Shown piece by piece: positions 48,364 to 60,426 of a DNA stretch of 64,000 nucleotides. Positions within the stretch are counted from its first letter, which is position 1; each line of letters begins with the position of its first letter. This DNA comes from Volvariella volvacea V23. Its lineage: Eukaryota > Basidiomycota > Agaricomycetes > Agaricales > Pluteaceae. The DNA lies in NCBI GenBank assembly GCA_000349905.1, contig KB722742.1, positions 860,354-924,353 on the forward strand, given 5' to 3'. The notes beneath the pieces are model-generated. The model had not been told where the DNA came from and did not search any database. It was given only the letters and a program-made list of their open reading frames with translations. Made by a program: the position numbers and the translations under genes.

Positions 48364-49168
48364 CCAAAAGCGTGGCGAGATTAATAAAAGCATCATCCAT
48401 TGAAGAAGCGAGTTTGGTTCAAAGCCATTGGGAGGTTATACCGTTGTTTTCGATCATCGTGGTTGATGCGCTTGTCTGTCCACTGGTGCATGAGTAGAGC
48501 GATATTTAAATGTCCTTATAAGTGCATGCAAAATCTGGAGACGTCCTTGTCTCGACACCTGTGTCATTCCATAACTCATCTCCATTGTCATCCCGCGGGA
48601 GAGTATGTATGTATCTCGGACCAATCATGATCCCAAACCCACAATATCCAGACTTGAAAGAATCAAGTTTGGGTCTCAAATCCGCCGACAAAGAAACAGC
48701 TAAGCTTTGGCGGAAGCTCCCCAGGTCCTGTACAAACGAGAATTTATCAGAGCTTAGACCATCCCGAGACTTCTGATGTGAATGAATGATTATAAGAATG
48801 TATACTACCCACGCTGACCATAAAATGACTTGGCCTTAGCATCTCGACAGTCGAGGCTGTTAGGCCTCCGTGCAAAGGCCATACATCATAGCCCAGTGGG
48901 GTCAACTATAGAATGGCCTCGCTTTTCCACCTTAGTCCTTTATCATCTTGCGGTCCTAGACGAAGTTGTTCACCTGTCACCTAGCCCACAAGGGTGCAAC
49001 GGTTGAACAACACCTAGAAGAAGTTCTTTAATGTCGAACACTTTATATCTTTTCATCAACAAAGTTGTACGCTCGATACCTCTGTACAGAGAATGTTTGG
49101 GTATATGCGACTAAGCGACTAACGAGATTATAGCAGTGGGCGATCGTGCCCAAAGAATGTAGAAATCT

Positions 49169-49996
49169 TTACAAAATCGGGGATCTACGAAAGCAAGACT
49201 TAGTCATAGGCATGGGACGCTTAAAGACACATACAGCTTGCTCAATGGCATTACGCCAATCAGGGTCATGTTCAATCAACCTCAAGCCAATATTTGTAGG
49301 CGTAGATTCAGGCTTAAAGGAATACGATTCTGCTTGCAGCAATCCTTCAGCTACTTGCGGCACCTCCTCAGCATCACTGTCTTCAAGTACGGCTGGCTCA
49401 TCTAATTCATATTCTTCAGGATTTCCCAGAACGTCAAACACCGAAAGACGCCATAAAGGTTGTAGGATCTCGTACTTGCTGTCGAGAGACTGTAAAGCCT
49501 CCTTATCGAGTGCGATGGCCCGCATAACCTCAAGAAATGCTGGATCCTTGCTAAAGCCCAGATCACCCTGCAAGTCGATGGCTATCTCTGACAAGTAGAG
49601 AGTTTCGTATTGGACCCATCGACACAGAACAGCTACACTGTTCTGGATCGTATAGACCCCAACGAACATGGCAGGAGGAATCACCCTTGAAAGGCATATT
49701 AATTATGAATAGGACTCAGTAAGGACGAGACCTACACATAGGTACCGGGCTCCAATTCCAAGGCGGTAATTGTAATCGGCAATGCATTACTTGAGGTATT
49801 TATAGGTGTCTCGCCTAAAATCGTAGCCCAAATCGAGGTAGATTAGGAGCTGTCGGCCGTGTATCAAGTGATCAGCAGTAACGTATGGTCTATAGCGTTC
49901 ACCGCCAATGAATGATATGTTGCTCCATGAACCCGCGGTCCTGACTTCCGTTTGATACGCAGGGAAAGCTTCCAAGTTCTTAATCTTTGGGCACAT
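49169..49996 (-). pseudogene. JmjC/cupin-like protein fragment, probably decayed
   Basis: Three minus-strand exons are consistent: about 49903-49996, 49736-49814 and 49169-49685. Joined, they give AGSWSNISFIGGETPINTSS, LELEPGTYVVIPPAMFVGVY and TIQNSVAVLCRWVQYETLYL, then an acidic C-terminal region. The pattern of a Gly-rich turn, a hydrophobic strand with PP, then a strand with VYT resembles the second half of a JmjC/cupin barrel as found in many Agaricomycete proteins. The His expected before VYT is replaced by Phe-Val-Gly, and no upstream HxD/HxE half of the barrel was found, so a metal site is absent. No start codon could be assigned; the 5' side runs into repeat-containing DNA. It may be a relic, or a gene whose first exons I failed to see. 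Confidence 0.4.
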
Positions 49997-51249
49997 CGAC
50001 CTAAAAATGACATGTCACTGATTGCTGCCAATTCGAAAGATCACTAGTTTACTGACAGCATCCATTCAGGAAAAAGCTCTGGGCGGGGGGATGATTGAAG
50101 ATCGAGTCCCCACTCACCCGACCTTCTGAAGGCCGCTCGTACTGATAATTGCCGTGGTTTGTATGTCCCGCTCGAATAGGATTTAGCTCTGGCTCTCATA
50201 TCGCAACTCGGGCGTCAACGTGAGTCTGATGTCAACCAGACTCTCAAGTATTATCACCTGTGAACGTTCCCAGCTGCTCTGAGCCGGTGATCAATTAAAG
50301 CTGGATCAAGAGATCTACTCCCCACTCGCGGTCCACCTCCACTTGGGTATGAAAGGCAGCCAAACGACCCTCCTTTATATGTTTGACAATGTCTTCTGTC
50401 TTTGCGGCCGCCTGATGAGAGGCACTCTGAGCATGTTGCTGAAAAGTACGCAAAGCTTTTCGACCCCATGCCTAGAAAAAAGGTATCAGTAACAGTAGCG
50501 AGGTCACTTGCGCACCCCTTACAAGATCCTTGCCTGCGGCGAGCTGCACCTTTTCCCCTCCAAAGTAGATTCGCTTGCTTTTTGACATTTGTTATAGTAA
50601 CCGAAGGCCTTGTCAGTGAAATGTAAGGAGAAATTGACTGATCAAATCAACTATTTAATGTAGAGGTTAAGTCAAAGGATTAGAGGGTTTGCGAAAGTCG
50701 CCACAGAATGCGGGGCTGCGTACGTCAGCATTCTCGTTGTAGAACTTCCTTGTCACGTAATGAACCATTGCGCCCTATAGTACTACTTACAACCCAAACT
50801 CTTGTACAACAACAAAGGTGAACACACCCGGATGTATGTCCCAGAACGGAGGAAAACATACACGAGGGTTCATTGGACCTCCCGAAAATCGATGTGCCTA
50901 GTCCTACCTCCCGATCAAATCAAAATATTGCGTATGTAGCCCCATTCTACATGCATCATGCATCAAACTCATATATTTCCATACATTTGCCTCCGGCTCC
51001 GGCTTGGTGCCCTATCAGCAATGAGAGCGTTGAGAACTGAATTTAGTATAGCTATGACGTTGTGGTTCGCCTTCTCCGACATGTCGCGTCGCGGCGTTTG
51101 GAATGGGTCGTCAAGGTAAATTTTAGTATGAGTATATGATGAATAACAAGAGGGGATACATAGGATAGAATAGGAAGTGAGAGAGAGAGACGGGGGTATA
51201 TCAGAGATTTCGAGTTGATCATTACTTAATGTTCCTTTACACAAGGACT
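49997..51249. other. Non-coding region with second repeat copy
   Basis: No convincing coding exon. Contains copy B of the 91-bp repeat. AT-rich towards 51,120-51,240, the 3' flank of the membrane-protein gene. Confidence 0.5.
50869..50959 (+). repeat. Dispersed 91-bp repeat, copy B
   Basis: Same-strand copy of 48224-48314 with 4 differences, 2645 bp downstream. The flanks of the two copies are unrelated, so this is a dispersed repeat rather than a large segmental duplication. Confidence 0.85.
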
Positions 51250-53188
51250 TCAAGGTCGATACGAAGGAAGCCGGGGCTGCGAGGAGTTTTCTGGCATCCT
51301 TCTGCTGAGTGAGTCTCCAGATAATACGCCATCCACATTATCCCGTTGCTGCTGGGGAACCGGTGGCATGGGCAGCTTCCTAACGGTCCTCGCTGGAGAA
51401 CCTGGTGCGCTGCGCGCGTCCGTAGGGTAGGTTTGGTGAGTAGGTGCAGGGCTCGGCAAGCTGGAAGAAGATGAAACCGGATTTGGAAGAACGGGGGATG
51501 TAGACTTCTCCGGTGGACGAAGGGCACTGTCTTGAACAGCGGTGTGCGTCTCGGATGCAGTCATTATAGGCTGGGGACTAGCAGGAGCTGGGAATCCGCC
51601 ATAGTTATCAGGGGCGGGTTTTACTACCGGAGAATTGCTGGGGGTGGACACTGCAGATACGCTGCCTGCCTCAGAAGGCCCAGCTTGCTTATTACTACTC
51701 TTGGCGTTGACGGCCAGTAGTATGTTTTGATCACTTGCTATGTTGCGCTTGTCGAGCATGATAACATCATGAATACCAGTGCTTCCTTCCTGTGGATTTA
51801 CGATGCCAGAGCTATGGCTCCCATATGAAGGGTTGCTATTAGGAGATGCGACCCTCTGCCGGCCCAAAGAGAATGGAGGCAACGAAGGATCGTGTTGTTT
51901 GAAGTATCTCTGCTTGCTTCTTCTGCGGCTCCACCAACGAAACAGGAATCCAAGGATCAGGATAAACCCAATGCTACCAGCGACTGGTCCAATGATGATA
52001 CCCAAGTTGTCTGATCTGCTAGGGGGAGGAGGACTTTACGAGAAATTAACAAGGGAACATAGGTAAAATGCGCTCTAGCTTACTCAGAATCTGTAGAAGA
52101 AAGTGGAGGGAAAGAATCCCGCAACTGTTGCTGGTAAGTCGTGACAGAGGATATGGCGAGGGTACGGCCAGCCGCAACGTTGGATACAGTGATCTGATAC
52201 TGTCTTTGTGGATCCAGCCCGGGCTGGAGGTACAATAAAGCATCGGGCACCATTCGGTCTGAGGTTGTGTTATAGGTCCTGGCGATGCCATTGAGGGTCT
52301 ATGAAAGGGAAAACGCTGAAAAACCTGGAAAATTGACCAAATCGACTAAGAGCACTAACCACGGAGTATGTGGCCCCTTCTGGGCTAAGTTGGCCTCTGA
52401 CAGAAACAACCCGTGTACCCGTGAAATTCAAGGCAACAGTTGCTCCTTCAGCGATAGTTTCTAGGTACATAGGCCCATCACCACTCCCAGTATTACTCGT
52501 TTCCCAAGGCCCCAATCTTTGAAAATTTGTGCTATTGGCATAGTAGGGCACGGGTTGCATTGGGATCTCACTGGAACTTCATGAATACAGGTGCCAGGGC
52601 GACAAGAATTGTGTACATACTCGGGTTGCAAAGGTGTGGAAATCAATGCATGATCGAAGACGAGGAGCTGAGATGCATTAGTAGGACCCTGGTTGACCAG
52701 GCTAACTGAAGGTGATGTTAGTAGCTAGTCGTGACCGTTCACGGAAACAGCTACCATAGTGAGTCCCTTCAAATAGATTCTCCACAGAGAATAATACGTC
52801 TCCGGTCGGAGTTAGAGAAGGGAATGGCATGGTATCTACAATGACGTCGTATGTCGTGTTGGTGAAGCCACGGAGAGAGATCGCTGTACCTGCGAGCCAG
52901 ATAGAGCGTAAGAGCAGGGACACTACAGGTGTACTGAGGGCGCACCGTAGAACTGCAGATTGACCGTGGCGCCATTCATCCCTGTGGCATGGAAGGAATC
53001 TCCTTCGTTCGCAGAGGTGTCGAACCCCGATCTGCTGTACCATGTCCTCCAACCGGTTGTGACGCTTGGCACATCACCTGATACGAGATAAGAAGGCAGG
53101 CAAGAGCAGCGTTGGTGGTAGACTCACGGGCTGGTGCGTAGGAGAGGACTGGGCTGGTGTCGTCGACGGTGAATGACCAGAGCGACAT
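51250..53188 (-). CDS. Single-pass membrane protein with tandem beta-sandwich-like ectodomain
   Basis: Seven exons on the minus strand: 53128-53188, 52946-53077, 52755-52889, 52621-52705, 52360-52570, 52084-52298 and 51250-52033, summing to exactly 540 aa. It belongs to a common but uncharacterised Agaricomycete type. The ectodomain has FTVDDTSPVLSY, GWRTWYSRSGFD, GATVNLQFYGTAISLRGFTN and SQLLVFDHALISTP, then a second similar unit with GATVALNFTGTRVVSVRGQL and VSNVAAGRTLAISSVTTYQQ. A transmembrane helix (IIIGPVAGSIGFILILGFLF) is followed by WWSRRRSKQRY as stop-transfer and a Ser/Pro-rich cytoplasmic tail of about 230 residues. No signal peptide is evident at the chosen ATG, so an upstream exon may be missing. 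Carbohydrate binding or cell-wall sensing is a guess from the fold-like pattern. It is divergent from SKI2. Confidence 0.82.
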
Positions 53189-53431
53189 GACGAGGAAGAA
53201 GCAAGGACTCACGGAGATAAAAATACTAAGATGGGTGATGGTGGATCATTGGATGGTCGCCAACAACGTGCAGCATGGCATCAGGCGAAGCAACGTTGGA
53301 AGCGAGTGAGCCCCCCACTCAGCTGACTTCCAAATGGGGTCACGGGATCCATATGGCTGCATGCACATCGCCCAATCCATCGCTCTCGTCAGCACATTCG
53401 ATTTCCCGCTCCACCGCCTCTCGAGTCCGCC
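53189..53431. promoter_or_regulatory. Divergent promoter between membrane-protein gene and SKI2
   Basis: 243 bp between outward-facing start codons; must hold both 5' UTRs. No TATA box is obvious. Confidence 0.5.
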
Positions 53432-56400
53432 ATGGATCGCGAGCAGCAGGCGTTGTTGATTCGCCGTATCGTAAATCCAATTGATACCCAGCCTGAGGAC
53501 CTCTCCGGACTCTCGGCTCTTGCGCGACCACCTACCCAAGATGAGGTCCATCACGAGATAGAGCAGAAATTGCTCCTACCAAAAAATCGTCTTCCAAGCC
53601 ACTGGCTGCCGTCCTATCAAGTGTGCGACCCCTGCAGTCCTCATTCCCTGCGTCTCGGGCTTAATCCTTCTCCCCAGACACTGGAAGCACAAACTATCCG
53701 TACCATCCCTCCTGTCACTGGACCCGTCCCCTGCACCCACCACAGTGTCATTCGTCAGGGGTGGCCTTGATGGGCATGTCATCGGTTATGCAGAAGTAAG
53801 AGGGTGTAGCCACCAGAAGTGCCGCTCATTCAATCCGCTGTATCCAGACACCGGCTGTGAGACCTGCAACTGCCGCGCAGTCAACATCATTAGATCGTGC
53901 TCCAGGACCTGCAAAGTCTTTTGTGCGAGGAAAGTCGGGACACATACCATTCCTACCGGGAGGCTTAGAGGATGTACTTGAGGGGCCTCTGGACGGCAAG
54001 ACCAATGACATCGACGCTAAGAGATTAAGATCAATACCACCTGGCTTTACACGTGGGTTGAGGCTGCCTGGTGATCAGCCCAATGAGGACGAGGATTGGC
54101 TGGGGTTGGAAGGTGTGCAGGAAAATGGTGAAGCAGCTCAGCATGGCACTGACGACCTGGTACGTAAACTCGGCTATACGACCTTGTTACTTCTCACATT
54201 TCTCCCTAGGATCAATCCATTGATGATCATCCCTCCGACGTCCAAACTGGCAATGAAATTGATGAGTTCCTTCCAACCACGGTAGGCTCCAATTTAGTTG
54301 GCGCAATAGCTAAACCAACAAGTCGCAGACTGCACATCTGAAGCCAGCTCAACCGCGAAAGTCCCAACGCGTCAACATTCAGAAACGCGACTGGGCACAT
54401 GTAATAGATGTCAACACTCCATTAACGAACTTCCATGAATTAGTTCCAGATATGGCTCACAAAGCGAGTGATAGGCTATGTCCACCGACAAGAGCACTAA
54501 TCTTTTTTGCAGTATCCCTTCGAGTTGGATACATTCCAAAAGCAAGCCGTATATCATCTGGAAATGGGGGATTCGGTATTCGTAGCTGCCCATACCTCCG
54601 CTGGAAAGACTGTAGTTGCTGAATACGCCATTGCACTGGCTGAGAAGCATATGACGAGGTGCGCTTTCGAGACCCAATACACTTACAGTTTATGGACCCA
54701 TCTTAGAGCAATATATACTTCTCCAATCAAGGCATTGTCCAATCAGAAGTTTCGTGACTTTAAACAGACATTCTCTGCCAACTCTGTTGGTATTTTGACA
54801 GGAGACGTTCAAATTAATCCAGAAGCGAGTTGCTTGGTCATGACCACTGAGATTTTACGCAGCATGCTATACAAGGGTGCTGATCTTATCCGAGATGTTG
54901 AGTTTGTGATTTTTGATGAGGTTCATTACGTCAACGATGCAGAGGTATGTGAAGAGACCGCCCAAGCTCAAGGATACTGATATGCTGTTGGCAGAGAGGT
55001 GTAGTCTGGGAAGAAGTGATTATCATGCTACCTGATCACGTTAATATCATTCTACTTTCTGCTACTGTCCCGAATACGAAGGAATTTGCTGATTGGGTGG
55101 GGTATGTGTAATTTGCTCCTAATTTATTGCTAGCTTACGTGCGCGTTGTCAAATCGCTCAGGCGGACCAAGAAGAAAGATATTTATGTCATCTCAACCGC
55201 TCAACGTCCCGTACCCTTGGAGCACTACCTCTACGCCGGTCGTGATGTGTTCATGATAGTAGACGCGAAACGTAATTTCCTCGGCCAGGGGTATGTCATG
55301 TTCAATCTATGCTCGTACCTTCACTCTGGGTTCACGCCGCAACAGGTATAAAGAAGCGGGGGAAGCACTCAAACGTAAACAGGACAAGGAACGGGAAGCA
55401 GCAGGACTTCCACCAATACACCGAGTCGGGGCAAGGGGTGCGGCGGCCAATCAGCGAGGTCAGCAAAGAGGTGCTGTCGCTCGTGGCGCACCTAGAGGCA
55501 GGGGCGCAGGTACAGGCGGAGGGCTATCAAGAACTATCCATACCGGAATGGATAAGAATTTGTATGTGCACCTCCTGAATTTGCTCAAGAAGCAGAGTTG
55601 GTTGCCCGTGGTTGTGTTCACATTGTCGAAGAAGCGGTGCGAGGAAAATGCGTCGACTCTAACCAATATGGATTTGTGCACATCGGTGGAAAAGAGTGAA
55701 GTCCATGTAACCATCGAGAAGGCGCTAGCAAGGTTAAAGGGTGAGTTTATTCTTTTTACCGCTTGAATGACTTGAATAACTTCATCAAGGGTCTGACAAA
55801 AAACTACCCCAAATTGCACGCATGCGCGACCTACTCAGTAGAGGAATTGGGGTACACCACGGCGGCTTGCTCCCACTCGTCAAAGAAGTGGTCGAGATTT
55901 TATTTGCCCGGGGACTAGTAAAGATACTGTTCGCCACCGAAACTTTCGCCATGGTGAGTTGTCCGAATGTATTCAGCTCTCCTACCTAATGGATCACAGG
56001 GTGTAAACATGCCAGCGAAATGTGTCGTGTTTTCGGGCATACGAAAACACGATGGCCGAAACTTCCGTGAGATCTTACCTGGGGAGTATACCCAAATGGC
56101 CGGGCGTGCAGGACGCCGTGGTCTGGATACGACAGGGACGGTCATAATTGTATGCAATGACAACCTACCTGAGGTACGTCTCTTGCAAGTTTGAGGCTTA
56201 ATCGAGCAAACAACCATTTTTGTGCAGCAAGGCACCTTACAGACGATGGTGCTTGGCACACCAGGCAAACTACAGTCACAATTTCGGCTGACATACAGCA
56301 TGATCCTGAACCTGCTTCGTGTGGAGGCCCTAAAAGTGGAAGAGATGATCAAGCGCAGTTTCTCGGAAAATGCCTCGCAGAGATTGCTACCGGAGAATCA

Positions 56401-58301
56401 GAAGAAGGTGATCCAAGTAAGTGGTATGGTGTACTTGTCTGCTAGACCTCGTGCTGAAATAGCATATATAGGTGGAAAAGCAACTTGGAGCATTACCCAA
56501 GCTAGAATGCGAACAGTGTTCACCAAGTATCGACCTGTTCTACGAGTTCTCTTCAGAGATCGTGAATGCGAATGCAAAACTGTTGCGCATGGCGTCAGAG
56601 CACCCACAAGGTGCCAAAATACTTTCTCCCGGCCGAGTTGTCATTCTTAGAGATGGCGTAAGCTCATCCACCATTCCTGACTTCGGCCCCTTTAACCTGA
56701 TCATCGAACCATGTTCCAGCACTTTGAGAGGAACAATGTAGCTGTCATCTTGAAGCAAGCACCTGCGCTAGCAACGGAGTCTGGTGTGTTTGAAAAGGTC
56801 AAAATGTATTATATTCTAGCCTGGGTCAGCCCGGAGACCAAAGGTAACAAGAAAGGTATGGAATACTCTCCTATTTGGGCATTTGGACGAATGCTATGCA
56901 CCAGTGCTCCCGCCTACTGCCCAGCATTACGTGAACTAATTGTTACTATACCTGCATGCAGACGGAGATTGGCAAAGTGTGCCACCATTGTGGCCGCCGA
57001 ACCCTGACTCCCTTGTGGTCGATAATGGCACATACGAGCTGCGGGCAGTGTCACTGACAAGTGTCAGTCTTGTAAGTGACAAAACGATCAAGGTCAGCTG
57101 TTCGCCGTTTATTTGAGCACGGGATGGCTACTGAGCCTTGCGTTACATGCCGATTATCCCATCATACCCCGTTCATCCCCGGATACAGGTAGAAATAGAC
57201 GAGATATTGGATCGCAAGCGGATATCAAAGATGCAAGGCGCTGTATCAGCGCTTGCTGAATTAGTGCACCAATGGGTTTCAAACCAATCCGTTGCCGAAA
57301 TCGATTGGACACGGATGAGGCAACTTCAATTCCAGGATGTTTTAAGAAATCGTGATGCCTTTGTAAAGCAGCTAGACAGAAAAGCCATAGCATGCACAAG
57401 TTTCGAGCAGCATGTACGTCATTTGGCGTATTCACCTTTTCAGGGTCTGATGGACTTTATCTTCCGCAGTACGGGATGGTCCATAGGGAGCAAACCTTGA
57501 AAGCCAACATTGCACAATTAAAAAGGGCAATTTCTGATCAGAACTTGGACCTGATTCCTGACTATGAGCAGCGTATCGAAGTTCTGAAGGAACTGAGGTT
57601 CATTGATGAAAACTCTACGGTACTTTTGAAAGGAAGAGTGGCATGCGAGGTTGGTTGTATTCAGTGCCCCTCTGGAAGCTCCGCTCACCACGTAACGACG
57701 CATAGATTAACTCAGCTAACGAGTTGGTCCTTACGGAATTGATATTGGAGAATACATTAGCAAACTACGAACCTGAGGAAGTCGTGGCTCTGTTATCTTG
57801 TTTCGTTTTCCAAGAGAAAACCGAGCTTGAGCCTCTCATACCCCCAAAACTTGAAGAAGGCAGGGATGCTATATTAGCTATCAATGACAGAGTGGGTCGT
57901 GTACAGGATGCGCATAAAGTTGCTGCAGAAGAATTCCGTTCGAAGCTCCACTTTGGTCTAATCGAGGTGGTGTACGAATGGGCCAGAGGAATGGTAAGCA
58001 GATCGCCTCAAAGTGTCAAGTTTGACTGAGACCCTCTTTCCAGCCATTTGAGCAGATAACAGCGTTGACTGATGTAGCAGAGGGTACCATTGTGCGGGTC
58101 ATCACTCGCCTGGATGAAACCTGTCGCGAGGTTCGTGATGCAGCGCGTGTGATTGGGGATGCAGAGCTATTCAAGAAAATGGAGGAATGTCAAACGAAGA
58201 TTAAGCGAGATAGTGAGCCTTTCTCCATTTGCACTTGCCACCGGTTGCTAATTGCTCCACCACCCCATTCAGTTGTCTTTGCCGCCAGTTTGTACTTCTA
58301 G
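53432..58301 (+). CDS. SKI2: Ski2-type superkiller RNA helicase
   Basis: DExH helicase of the Ski complex, which feeds cytoplasmic mRNA into the exosome for 3'-5' decay. I reconstruct 21 exons from 53432-53622 to 58273-58301 with total length exactly 1237 aa, normal for the family. Motifs: Q-like region [16 protein letters not shown], Walker [55 protein letters not shown] box ([13 protein letters not shown]), [17 protein letters not shown], then motif IV-VI with [43 protein letters not shown] and [15 protein letters not shown]. An RGG-rich loop (about residues 470-515) precedes RecA2; the arch and C-terminal helical domain (DSKL-like) follow to the end. The intron at 54464-54512 has a GC donor (GCGAGT), required for the [12 protein letters not shown] junction. 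All helicase motifs are intact. Confidence 0.95.
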
Positions 58302-58436
58302 GTGTAATATACTGCTTGTTCGTCCACGTGATGAAACGCGTGAGGCGTGTCATGCGAGCACATTTCTATGACATCAACCCCAGCAAGAGGGCTTCGTCAC
58401 TTGTTTGATTAATGTCTTCTCTTGACCACCTCAAGT

Positions 58437-60063
58437 ATGGCGAAACCTCACATTAACGACTCAGGTACAGCTGCAGATACCAGAACAGCCTATACAAAAC
58501 TTGAATATAGCAACACGGATTCAGATAGCAACGATCCTCCTTCTGTCCTGCCAAAGAAACGACCCAGAGCGAGTTCAGCGGAGGTCCTCTTGGCTGGGGA
58601 TCACGACGAAGGCCCAACGAAAACACGAAGAGTAAATCCACAACGCCTCGCTAGTCGTTTGGATCCCAACCTTGTGGAGGAGATGGAAGCGCATATAGTC
58701 CCCGGTGCCAAGATGCCGCCGTTCGACATTCGCAAAGACTTGCAAGAGCGATACAACGTAGATCGAAGACACATATATGATTACTTCCATTCAAGAGGTG
58801 TGTATATGTTTCCCTACTGCGTAGTGTCGGACGTCGAGATACAAGTATGATAGGATTAAGGGTTGCGAAAGAAGATAAACACATCAACCTGCTACGTGTT
58901 CGATCGCAGAGGGCTAATATGGCGGCAGCCCAGGCCGCTGCAGCTGCTCAAGCATCAACTGGACAAGCCCAAGTGAGTTTGATATTTTTTCTAGATTGCG
59001 CCACAGGAACCTACGTACCCCACCAATTCAGCCGAAGACGGAGACAGGGGATAAACCCATCTCGCCTAGTGCAAACGTCATTGCAACAAATGCAATGCTC
59101 ATGGGAGATTCTGCACCCGAGTCCCCTGACAATGCCAAAATGCGGACTGCCGAGCACACGCCTATTCTTCCGCCACCAGCCCCAGCGAAGGCGCGGAAGA
59201 AAATAGTCAAGGGAAGGAAATTGCGGGTACAAGACGCCACTCCGTCGGCCCCATCAACCCCGCCTCTGCTTATGGACGATCATACAAGCTCAGACCAATG
59301 CCCCGAATTCACCTTCTCTGAGGAAAACCATAGCACCATCACCATCGAGGATGAACGCACGACCGCAAATGACGAGGTGGACTTTTTGTGTTCTTTCGCT
59401 AAAGACTCGGACGATATATATGAGTCACAACTGGATTCGTTAACTCTGCAATATCCGGATGAAAGCTATGAAGAGTCGATTGATGAACATCGTCCCCTGA
59501 GCCAGGAAGAGCGAATGAAATTTTATGAACTTGTCGACAAGAATCTTGGTCTCGTCCAAACTCAGATGGCACAGACTTCTCAGGAGCCATACGCACGCTT
59601 CCAGCGGACAAAAAAGACTGCAGACACGACCAAGTCTTCCGAAGTTGTCACTCTGTGCCCATGGATGTTGTCTTTAGACGGCGAATCCGCTGCCAGCCAA
59701 TTAAACTCGGACCTTGATATGCGCAACCCCTTCGAGTATACATACTTCTACGATGAAAATGACCCGTTGAGTCCCCATAATATGCTACAAGACAGCTTGA
59801 ATGATATCTCTTCTCCCGTAATTCGTGATCAGCAAGAATCTTTACCTATCTCTCAAGAGCAGAACTTCGGCGTCAATGCCACCGAGCTTTCTACGGGCGC
59901 CACCTGTCAACCAGGTTCTAGGGAATCCCCACCAAGTCCCCGTATGGCGAGCGTCATATCAAATCCTGCATCGCCTCTTGGAGAAAGTACTATCCACCCC
60001 CGGGCTGGGCAGGCCATGAGACCAGCAAGGTTGAAGACGTTTTCAGCTGGTGGGGGTATTTAG
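58437..60063 (+). CDS. Homeodomain-like DNA-binding protein with long disordered tail
   Basis: Three exons, 58437-58797, 58854-58972 and 59032-60063, exactly 503 aa. The only folded region is about residues 70-135: RLDPNLVEEMEAHIVPGAKM, DIRKDLQERYNVDRRHIYDY and FHSRGLRVAKEDKHINLLRV. Three helices with the recognition-helix-like NVDRRHIYDYFHSRG resemble a degenerate homeobox, where YDYFHSRG takes the place of the canonical WFxNxR. This pattern recurs in Agaricomycetes; I recall it without a characterised member. An Ala/Gln-rich helix follows, then an acidic and Ser/Thr/Pro-rich tail with several EE/DE patches typical of activation regions. The intron at 58973-59031 was chosen because it is the only one that joins GQAQ to PKTETG in frame. 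Nuclear transcription factor is the most likely role. Confidence 0.72.
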
Positions 60064-60426
60064 GTTTCACAAGATCCTATATATTCATGGTCCGAATCTC
60101 TTAGCATCGCCTTTGGTTGATGCTGCGTATTTGATGGCTTGGGCTTCTCAAATTCGACACCGCGATCCCCAGCGTTTTCCTGCGACACATGTGTATTTCA
60201 CCCACCCACCATCAGCACTCTATATCTGTGAAGCATCACTCTCTAGTTTTGTACGATGTGTTAAAATATTATCATCCTAATAAACATCTCGTTATCGTAT
60301 TGAAGGATCCTGATGTACAGATGTGTAATGCTATTGTCCATGACTATTGGCCAACACTCGAATAAGAAACGATATAATCAAAATAAAGTACTCGTCGCCA
60401 TCTCCGGTCAGAAGTAAGCATGTTAA
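60064..60426. other. Convergent 3' flanks
   Basis: Non-coding stretch between two convergent genes. Holds a poly(A)-signal-like AATAAA at 60279-60284 and AT-rich sequence. Confidence 0.6.
60279..60284 (+). terminator. Probable poly(A) signal for the homeodomain-like gene
   Basis: AATAAA about 216 bp after the stop codon, similar spacing to the one behind IST1. Confidence 0.45.

Larger units (their letters stand above)
47361..49168. other. Non-coding region with repeat sequence
   Basis: Contains the 3' flank of the methyltransferase gene (T- and C-rich), a 19-bp duplication (48146-48164 and 48345-48363) and one copy of a 91-bp dispersed repeat (48224-48314). An AATAAA occurs at 48383. No gene is recognised. 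Confidence 0.55.
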
